From the NCBI GenBank assembly GCA_945861785.1, contig CAMAWD010000024.1, forward strand, positions 1 to 64,000: DNA of 64,000 nucleotides, read 5' to 3'. This DNA is from Rhodoferax sp. OV413 (lineage in GTDB: Bacteria; Pseudomonadota; Gammaproteobacteria; Burkholderiales; Burkholderiaceae_C). Position numbers and translations under genes: made by a program. The notes beneath the pieces were generated by a model that searched no databases, had not been told where the DNA came from, and worked only from the letters and a program-made list of their open reading frames with translations. Positions 58,467 to 64,000 of this stretch are shown one piece after another; positions within the stretch are counted from its first letter, which is position 1, and every line of letters starts with the position of its first letter.

Positions 58467-59489
58467 TTACTGCGGCTTGATCCCTGCGGCCTGGAACAGC
58501 TTGCGGTAGCGCTCGAATTCGCTTCGGGAAAGCGCATCAAGTTCGGCGGGAGTCGATGGCGTGGTATCGACGCCGCCCGCCGCGAGTTCACGGGCCACGC
58601 CCGGGTCGTTTCCCGCTGCGGCGACTGCTTCGGACAGGCGGGCAACGACGGCACGAGGCGTGTTCGCCGGCGCGAACATTCCGAACCACGAAGTCCAGAT
58701 GAAGTTCGGGATGCCGGCTTCCAGCATCGTGGGGGCGTCGGGAAGATAGACTTCTCTCTTGGGGCCGGTGGTGGCCAGCACGCTCAGCTTGCCGGCCTGG
58801 ATCATGGGCTGCAGAGCATTGAAGACGTAGAACATGAAAGTGACCCGCCCTGTGCTGAGATCCACCAGCGCGGCGGCGGGGCTCGTGTACGGCACGTGGG
58901 TGAGTTGCAAACCCGTCGCGTTCTCGAATGCCAGGCCGAACACATGCGCGGAAGATCCAACCCCGGCCGACGCGTAGGTCACAGGGGCCTTGCTTGCCTT
59001 CGCATACGCAAGGAGGTCGGACACGGTCTTGAGATTCAAGCTCGCGGATGTGACGAGGGCAAAGCTGTATGAGGCCATCTTCGCTACCGGAACGAAGGCC
59101 TTGAAGGGCTCGTACGAGATGCTGGCCTGCAAGTGCGGACTTGCGGCGTGTGACGCGGTGGAGCCCATGAATACCGTGTAGCCGTCCGGCGGCGATGAGA
59201 GGACCGCCTCGGCGGCAATATTGCCGCCGCCACCGGGCCGATTTTCGATGAGGACCGGCTGGCCCAGGTTTTCGGTCATCTTGGGCGCCAACCGCCGAAC
59301 AATGATGTCGGAGGCGCTTCCTGGCCCGAACGGGATAACCAGTTTCACCGGCTTGACCGGATAGTCGGCCGCCGCGCAACTCAGTGCGAGAGCCATCTGT
59401 CCGACCAGGAGGCCAATGGCCTGTGCCCATCCACCCTTGCCTCGCAGTTGCGAAGCGGGAGAACAGATTTCGTCGATTCGTGCAGTCAT
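58467..59489 (-). CDS. Bug/TctC-type tripartite tricarboxylate receptor
   Basis: A 340-residue receptor with an unusually long N-terminal region (about 42 residues) whose hydrophobic part AIGLLVGQMALALSCAAA acts as signal, followed by YPVKPVKLVIPFGPGSASDI, VLIENRPGGGGNIAAEAVLS and PPDGYTVFMGS. It lies downstream of an IclR gene and an acyl-CoA synthetase cluster in the same direction. No transporter membrane subunits are nearby. Ligand unknown, probably the acid activated by the synthetase. Confidence 0.9.
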   Translation of the reverse strand: MTARIDEICSPASQLRGKGGWAQAIGLLVGQMALALSCAAADYPVKPVKLVIPFGPGSASDIIVRRLAPKMTENLGQPVLIENRPGGGGNIAAEAVLSSPPDGYTVFMGSTASHAASPHLQASISYEPFKAFVPVAKMASYSFALVTSASLNLKTVSDLLAYAKASKAPVTYASAGVGSSAHVFGLAFENATGLQLTHVPYTSPAAALVDLSTGRVTFMFYVFNALQPMIQAGKLSVLATTGPKREVYLPDAPTMLEAGIPNFIWTSWFGMFAPANTPRAVVARLSEAVAAAGNDPGVARELAAGGVDTTPSTPAELDALSRSEFERYRKLFQAAGIKPQ

Positions 59490-59576
59490 TCATGCTCCTT
59501 CATTGCATTTCGGGAAAATCATAAACTGGCCCAGTGAAAATCCGTCGTGGGGTAATTTCCGATGGGGTGCCTGACG

Positions 59577-60326
59577 TCACGCAGCACCCTTCAAATGCCG
59601 CTCGACCGCTGAACGTAGTATGCCCGCGTACTCCTTGTGCCGGTTGCGCATCTCGCGGGCCCACGCGCCCAGACCCATCGCGAGTGGCAGGCCGCTGAAT
59701 TCCATGGGCAGCAGGACGCCCAGCGATGCAGCGCCTGGCGTCGCGCCCCGCAATGTGTAGTGATAGCCGCGTGAACGAATCGCTGCGAAGTCGCGCTGCA
59801 GCGCCGCGAGGCTGATGCGCTGGTTGACGGCGTCCGGGCCGCTGTTGTGGCGCAGCACGATGTTTTGAACCTTCTCCTCGGGCATCGCCGACAACAGCAG
59901 CCTCCCCACACCGGAACCGAGCAACGGCCGCAAGGTGCCGGAGCCGATATGCATGCGCCTCGTGGTGCTGCCGGGCACCACGTGCAGGTACTGCGCCTGG
60001 TCTCGGATCGGCACTGCTAGCAGGACCGTCTCGCCGGTCTGCTCTCCCACCTCGGCCATCATCCTCAGAACTTTGCCGGACGGTGTGAACAGTGGTTCCA
60101 TCCACGCGCCAAGCAGCGTGACCCGCGCCGTGGGCAGGTAGCCTTTCAGGTCGGGCGCGCGCTGCATGTAGCCCAGCTCCAGCAGATTGCCCAACAGGAT
60201 GGACGTGCTCGATATCGGATAGCCGAGGCCGCGAGCGATCTCCACCACAGTCGCCGGCCGCTGCAGGCGATCGAAGAATTCCAGGACTTCGAGGACTCGG
60301 ACAGCGGATTTGACGGCGCGTGGCAT
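59577..60326 (-). CDS. IclR-family regulator
   Basis: A 249-residue regulator with winged helix SAVRVLEVLEFFDRLQRPAT, TSILLGNLLELGYM and an IclR effector domain (LRPLLGSGVGRLLLSAMP, IRSRGYHYTLRGATPGAASLGVLLP). It sits inside the leftward cluster 58467-63555 between receptor and synthetase genes, so it probably controls the cluster in response to its substrate. Confidence 0.9.
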   Translation of the reverse strand: MPRAVKSAVRVLEVLEFFDRLQRPATVVEIARGLGYPISSTSILLGNLLELGYMQRAPDLKGYLPTARVTLLGAWMEPLFTPSGKVLRMMAEVGEQTGETVLLAVPIRDQAQYLHVVPGSTTRRMHIGSGTLRPLLGSGVGRLLLSAMPEEKVQNIVLRHNSGPDAVNQRISLAALQRDFAAIRSRGYHYTLRGATPGAASLGVLLPMEFSGLPLAMGLGAWAREMRNRHKEYAGILRSAVERHLKGAA

Positions 60327-60347
60327 CGAAAAGCGGTGCGCGCAACA

Positions 60348-61904
60348 TCAGTCCACGCGCAGAAGTTTCTTGTCCACCTTGCCCGAGCCGGTGAGGGCGA
60401 ACTCGTCCACGAAGACGTAGTTCAGTGGCACCTTGATTGCTGCGAGATGGCGGCGGCAGTGCTCGGACAGTTCCTGATCGGACACGGTGGCCCCCGCGCT
60501 GCGTTCGACGAAGGCGATGGCCACCTCGCCCCATTCGGCGTGCGGCCTTCCGACGACTGCCGCATTGAGCACAGCCGGGTGGCTCAGCAGCGCGGACTCG
60601 ATCTCCTGCGCTGCCACGTTTTCGCCGCCGATCTTCAGCATGTCCTTGACCCGGCCGGTGAAGTGCACGTAGCCTTCCTCTATCCTCCCCAGGTCACCCG
60701 TGCGCAGCCAGCCATCGGGCAGGATCAGCGCGGCAGTGGCTTCAGGGTCGTCGTAGTAGCCCTTCATCGCGGGACCGCGTACCTGCAGCTCGCCGATGTC
60801 TCCGGCAGCCAGGGCCACGCGGCCCGTCTCGGGATCGGCGACGCGGTACTCGAACTGCTCATAGAGGCGGCCATGCGTGCCTAGGCGCTTGTCCGGCGGA
60901 TCGTCGATGTCGCACAGGGACAGGTTGCCGTGGCCCTCGGTCGTGCCCCACTTCGACAAGATGAACTCCATGCCCATTTCATCGCGCAGGCGAACCAGCA
61001 GGTTCATCGGGCCGGTGGTCGTGCCCTTCTTCAGGCGCGAGAGGTCGAAGTGGCGCGTGCTCCCGGCCTCCAGCTGCCGCACACAAATGGTGTCAATGCC
61101 GTGTTGATAGGTGCAGCGCTCGCGTTCGAGGATCGCGAGCGATTCTGCGGCGTCGAACTTCTTGCACGACACCATCGCGGCGCCTACTGCCGTGACGCTC
61201 AGGATGCCCCAGATGCAGCCGCTCGCATGGAAGAACGGTGTTGGGCCGAACCAGCGGTCATGCGCATTGAGGTGCAAGCGTGCGTCGTGCAGGAAGGCGT
61301 TGCGAACCATTCCCAAGTGGGTGAGCATGCAGCCCTTGGGAAAGGCGGTCGAGCCTGATGTAAACATGATCACCGCAGTGGATTCCGGATCCACCTCCGG
61401 CAGGGCGGCATCGGCGGCGGCCGGACGAAGGTTCGCGTAGGCAGTACCGCCGCCGTACTCGCGTACGCCCAGCCGGAGCGTCGCCACTGCGTCGTCTTCC
61501 TGCTCCGCGAATTCGGAGAGCCGCCGCGCGAGCCCTTCCTCGGAGACGAGCAGGTCACAGCGCGACTTTCTCAGCACATAGCGCAGCTCGCGCGCTGAAA
61601 ATCGCGGGTTCAGGGGGATCATCACGGCACCGGCCAGCGCGATGCCGAAATAGGCAAGCACCCAGTTCGCCGAGTTGTAGCCCATCAACGCGACGTGGTC
61701 ACCGCTGGCCACGCCGCTGGCACGAAGCCGACGCGCGAAGGTGAGCGACTCCGCGAGCAGTTCGCCATAACGCATGCGCACCTGTTCGATGACGAGCGCT
61801 TCGTTGTCCGGCCAGTTCACGGCGGCCCGCCGCAACAAGCCGCCCAGGCTCAGCTGCCAGTCGGCCGCCGTCGGCACAGGCCAGGCTCGCGCCATGCCCG
61901 TCAC
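60348..61904 (-). CDS. AMP-forming acyl-CoA synthetase
   Basis: A 518-residue ANL-superfamily ligase. The P-loop is MFTSGSTAFPKGCMLTH, the A5 region is LSKWGTTEGHGNLSL, the hinge motif GWLRTGDLGRIEEGYV and the catalytic Lys in GSGKVDKKLL near the C-terminus. It would activate a carboxylic acid to its CoA ester. It overlaps the DUF35 gene by 4 bp. Confidence 0.93.
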   Translation of the reverse strand: MTGMARAWPVPTAADWQLSLGGLLRRAAVNWPDNEALVIEQVRMRYGELLAESLTFARRLRASGVASGDHVALMGYNSANWVLAYFGIALAGAVMIPLNPRFSARELRYVLRKSRCDLLVSEEGLARRLSEFAEQEDDAVATLRLGVREYGGGTAYANLRPAAADAALPEVDPESTAVIMFTSGSTAFPKGCMLTHLGMVRNAFLHDARLHLNAHDRWFGPTPFFHASGCIWGILSVTAVGAAMVSCKKFDAAESLAILERERCTYQHGIDTICVRQLEAGSTRHFDLSRLKKGTTTGPMNLLVRLRDEMGMEFILSKWGTTEGHGNLSLCDIDDPPDKRLGTHGRLYEQFEYRVADPETGRVALAAGDIGELQVRGPAMKGYYDDPEATAALILPDGWLRTGDLGRIEEGYVHFTGRVKDMLKIGGENVAAQEIESALLSHPAVLNAAVVGRPHAEWGEVAIAFVERSAGATVSDQELSEHCRRHLAAIKVPLNYVFVDEFALTGSGKVDKKLLRVD

Positions 61905-62371
61905 CCGGCGAGCGAGAAGTACGGCATCACGGCGCCCGAGGGTAGTTCCTTGAAGCCCACGCGCAAGGGCATGCCGTCACGCAACTGTTCTTCCTTGGCG
62001 CCTTCGAGGTTGGCCATCATTCGCACGCCCTCGGCCATCTCCACCACGACGACCAGATAGGGCAGTGTCTTCGACACGGCCTCCACGACTGGCCGGTACA
62101 CCGCCGTCCATGAATACAGCGTCGCGTCCCCGCAGCTGACGATCCAGTCGCCGGCGGGAGCCAGACATTTGGTGCAGCGCGGCGTAGGGTAGAACCAGAC
62201 GTTGCCGCACGCATTGCACTTGGGGATGCGCAGCTCGTGTTTCTTGCAGCCTTCCCAGAAGAAACGCGCATAGGGCGAGGTGACGATGCGCATCCAGCCG
62301 ATGTCGATGATGTCCGGATCCGTCGGGTCCGCCTCCACATCCAGCGGCGTCTTCATTTTCAAGTTGCTCAC
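61901..62371 (-). CDS. DUF35 OB-fold/zinc-ribbon partner protein
   Basis: A 156-residue protein: N-terminal helix region, a four-Cys zinc ribbon CNACG plus CTKCLAPAGDWI, and an OB-fold (SCGDATLYSWTAVYRPVVEA, PYLVVVVEMAEGVRM). DUF35 proteins stabilise thiolase-like partners, for example in steroid side-chain aldolases and 3-ketoacyl-CoA systems. GTG 62371 overlaps the thiolase-like stop (GTGA); ATG 62356 is an alternative. Confidence 0.88.
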   Translation of the reverse strand: MSNLKMKTPLDVEADPTDPDIIDIGWMRIVTSPYARFFWEGCKKHELRIPKCNACGNVWFYPTPRCTKCLAPAGDWIVSCGDATLYSWTAVYRPVVEAVSKTLPYLVVVVEMAEGVRMMANLEGAKEEQLRDGMPLRVGFKELPSGAVMPYFSLAG

Positions 62372-63555
62372 AAGGTGTCCTCCGTTCCGAGCACGAGCGT
62401 GCAGTGCGAGGTGAGCACGCCGGCCTGGCCGTGCACCATGGCCGTGTTCGCTTTCTTCTGCTGTCGCGCACCGGCTTCGCCACGCAGCTGGCGCACGGCT
62501 TCGATGATCGGCAGGGTCTGGCCCGGCGTGCCGGGGTGGGCGCACGCGAGGTTGCCGCCATGCGTGTTCACGGGCAAAGAGCCGCCAGGAGCGATCGCAC
62601 CGGAGGCGACGAACTCGGCCGCATCGCGAATGTTGCAAAAGCCCATGGAGGCGAGGTTCGCGGGCACGCACCACGACACGGGGTCGCCTAGGAAGGCCAT
62701 GTCCATGTCCTTATTGCCCAGGCGCGCGATGTCCTTCGCGCGATTCGCGGATTCCGCGCCGAGGTCGATGAGGTAGTCTGTGAAATTCGGCAGGTTGTGG
62801 ATGTAGTAGTAGGAGAACATGCTGCCCGCGCCGAGCAAGTAGACGGGCTTCTTGCGCCCCCCCCTGGCATGGTCGGCTCGCGAGACCAGGAGCGCGGCGC
62901 CCCCGTCGGAGATGAGCGAGCAGTCCGCTCGGCGCAACGGGGTGGTGATGGGTCGGGAGGCCATCACGTCGGCTACCGTGATGGGCGTGTCGCGCAAGGC
63001 CGCCTTGGGGTTCAGCGCCGCCCACTGCCGCGCCGCCACGGCGGCGTGCGCGACCTGCTCTGGCGTCCAACCATACTCAATCATCAGGCGCCGCGCGACC
63101 AGTGCATACAGCGAGATGATGAGCGGCCCGAAAGGCAACTCGTATTCGAGGTGGTGGTGCGCGGCGAAGATCGGGATGATTCCGTCCGGGCCGAGCCCGG
63201 AAGACAGATTGTCTGCGAAGACGATCATCACGTTGTCGCACTGGCCCGTGGCAATCAGGCTCGCGGCCGTGCGCACGGCCGACGCACTGGAGGCGCCGCC
63301 CGTCTTGGTGACGTCCGTGTAGTGCTTGGCAGGCATCCCGAGATGCTCGGCGAGCAGGGCCTGGAAGCGCGTGTGGTCTTCCACACGCGAACCGAAGGCG
63401 ATCAGCCCGTCGACCTGATCCTTGTCAATGCCTGCATCCTCGATGCACAGCCGCGCGGATTCCGCACACAGGTCCATGACATTCGAGCCAGGCAGGTGGC
63501 CGAGCGCCGTCTCTCCGATTCCGGTGATCGCGGCCGCGCCGCGCAGACTTGACAT
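62368..63555 (-). CDS. thiolase-like protein without nucleophilic Cys (Ltp/SCP2-type)
   Basis: A 395-residue thiolase fold: AAITGIGETALGHLPGS start and NTHGGNLACAHPGTPG for the His-containing C-terminal motif. Where thiolases have a Cys nucleophile this protein has TKTGGASSASAVRTAAS, i.e. Ser, so it should not be a classic thiolase. Paired DUF35 plus Cys-less thiolase proteins include retro-aldolases that cleave CoA-thioester side chains. ATG 63555 is the canonical start. Confidence 0.88.
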   Translation of the reverse strand: MSSLRGAAAITGIGETALGHLPGSNVMDLCAESARLCIEDAGIDKDQVDGLIAFGSRVEDHTRFQALLAEHLGMPAKHYTDVTKTGGASSASAVRTAASLIATGQCDNVMIVFADNLSSGLGPDGIIPIFAAHHHLEYELPFGPLIISLYALVARRLMIEYGWTPEQVAHAAVAARQWAALNPKAALRDTPITVADVMASRPITTPLRRADCSLISDGGAALLVSRADHARGGRKKPVYLLGAGSMFSYYYIHNLPNFTDYLIDLGAESANRAKDIARLGNKDMDMAFLGDPVSWCVPANLASMGFCNIRDAAEFVASGAIAPGGSLPVNTHGGNLACAHPGTPGQTLPIIEAVRQLRGEAGARQQKKANTAMVHGQAGVLTSHCTLVLGTEDTL

Positions 63556-63669
63556 CGATGATTCCCCTTGTGAGTGGCTAGATGGGAATGTAAGCAAATC
63601 ACGGACAAAAGACAAACATCGTCGACTCAGAATTCACATATGCGAACGACGAGGGACGTGATTGAGGGT

Positions 63670-64000
63670 TAACCCTCGAATGTAGCATCCTGGCGCACGG
63701 CTTCCTGCGGCTGCGCTGCAGAGATTGCGGGCACGACAGACTTCTGGCCTTCAGTACCAAACCCCGCGGGTTTTGCCCTGCATGCGGGGCGCGGCGGATG
63801 TCGCAGACGGCGGCGCACTTGGTGGACCATGTTTTTCCGCACCTGCCGGCGCGCCAGTGGGTGCTGTCTGGCCCCAAGCGGCTGCGTTACTTCATGCAGC
63901 GCGATGGGGCGGCGCTGAACAGCGCGCTGCGCATCTTTTTGCGGGTCATCGAGCAATGCCTGCTGCGCCACTGCCAAGGGGTGGCCAAGCTTGACAAGGC
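63670..64000 (+). mobile_element. IS91-family transposase fragment, cut by the window end
   Basis: In frame from about 63670, ILAHGFLRLRCRDCGHDRLL, FSTKPRGFCPACGARRMSQT and AAHLVDHVFPHLPARQWVLS are the zinc-finger and following part of IS91-type (Y2) transposases, continuing to the last base. No start codon and no N-terminal part are seen; a stop lies at 63663, so it is 5'-truncated. The family is the same broad one as the remnant at 46844-47189. The upstream gap 63556-63669 holds only AT-richer promoter-like sequence for the leftward thiolase-like gene. Confidence 0.75.

Overview
The window is GC-rich (about two thirds G+C by eye) with short intergenic gaps, Bug/TctC-type tripartite tricarboxylate receptors, HiPIP, RquA and many IclR/GntR-regulated catabolic clusters. 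This combination points to a betaproteobacterium of the order Burkholderiales, most like Comamonadaceae (Rhodoferax/Polaromonas/Hydrogenophaga type). That placement is inference from gene content only. No rRNA and no complete tRNA gene was seen.

Layout. 1-756 is a non-coding tract of inverted and direct repeats. 757-19790 is a large catabolic locus: an isochorismatase-type hydrolase, an Asp/Glu racemase-family protein, a PhyH dioxygenase, an SMP-30 lactonase, MmgE/PrpD, a polysaccharide-deacetylase-fold protein, a complete branched-chain-amino-acid-type ABC importer, then SDR, DUF4387, AtuA, a GntR regulator, a LeuC/LeuD-like hydratase, a flavoprotein and an isocitrate-lyase-family lyase. A ParE/Phd pair sits inside it. 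19803-21766 encodes an MFS carrier and an MlaF-like ATPase. 21990-28125 is an anaerobic respiration block: coenzyme-Q-binding START protein, rhodoquinone-forming methyltransferase RquA, FrdDCBA fumarate reductase and three c-type cytochromes, headed by a perfect FNR box. 28385-31760 holds a flavodoxin-like protein, a Nudix hydrolase, a cytochrome P450 and a SOUL protein. 31830-37028 is a light/oxidative-stress cluster (MerR regulator, HiPIP, DUF2256, FeS photolyase, photolyase fragment, DCC protein, SDR, Cys-rich peptide). An RHH/PIN toxin-antitoxin pair and a serine hydrolase follow.

39124-41700 is an AT-rich insert flanked by two broken IS4-family transposase pieces and carrying an unrecognised secreted protein. 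41743-45916 is an arsenic island (Acr3, two ArsR, GAPDH, ArsJ). A BrnT/BrnA pair leads to an IS91-family transposase remnant that directly abuts a CRISPR array of 22 identical 36-bp repeats (47190-48677). The array is served by an unusual adaptation operon, cas2-cas1-cas1like-cas2, in which the second Cas1 lacks recognisable catalytic residues. No interference (effector) gene lies anywhere in the window. 51347-51880 is a graveyard of gene fragments.

51886-63555 holds two acyl-CoA/organic-acid clusters, each with an IclR regulator and a TctC receptor: first CitE-like lyase, CaiB-type CoA transferase and a TauD-like dioxygenase; then an acyl-CoA synthetase, a DUF35 protein and a Cys-less thiolase-like protein. 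They are separated by a scar made of a cyclase fragment, a TctC fragment and what looks like the 3' end of a tRNA. The window ends inside a second IS91-family transposase fragment.

Working together: the first 20 kb reads as import and stepwise breakdown of a branched (di)carboxylate ending in hydration and retro-aldol type cleavage. The Frd/RquA block reads as rhodoquinol-dependent fumarate respiration switched on without oxygen. The CRISPR module looks like an orphan, heteromeric spacer-acquisition system that would need an effector encoded elsewhere.
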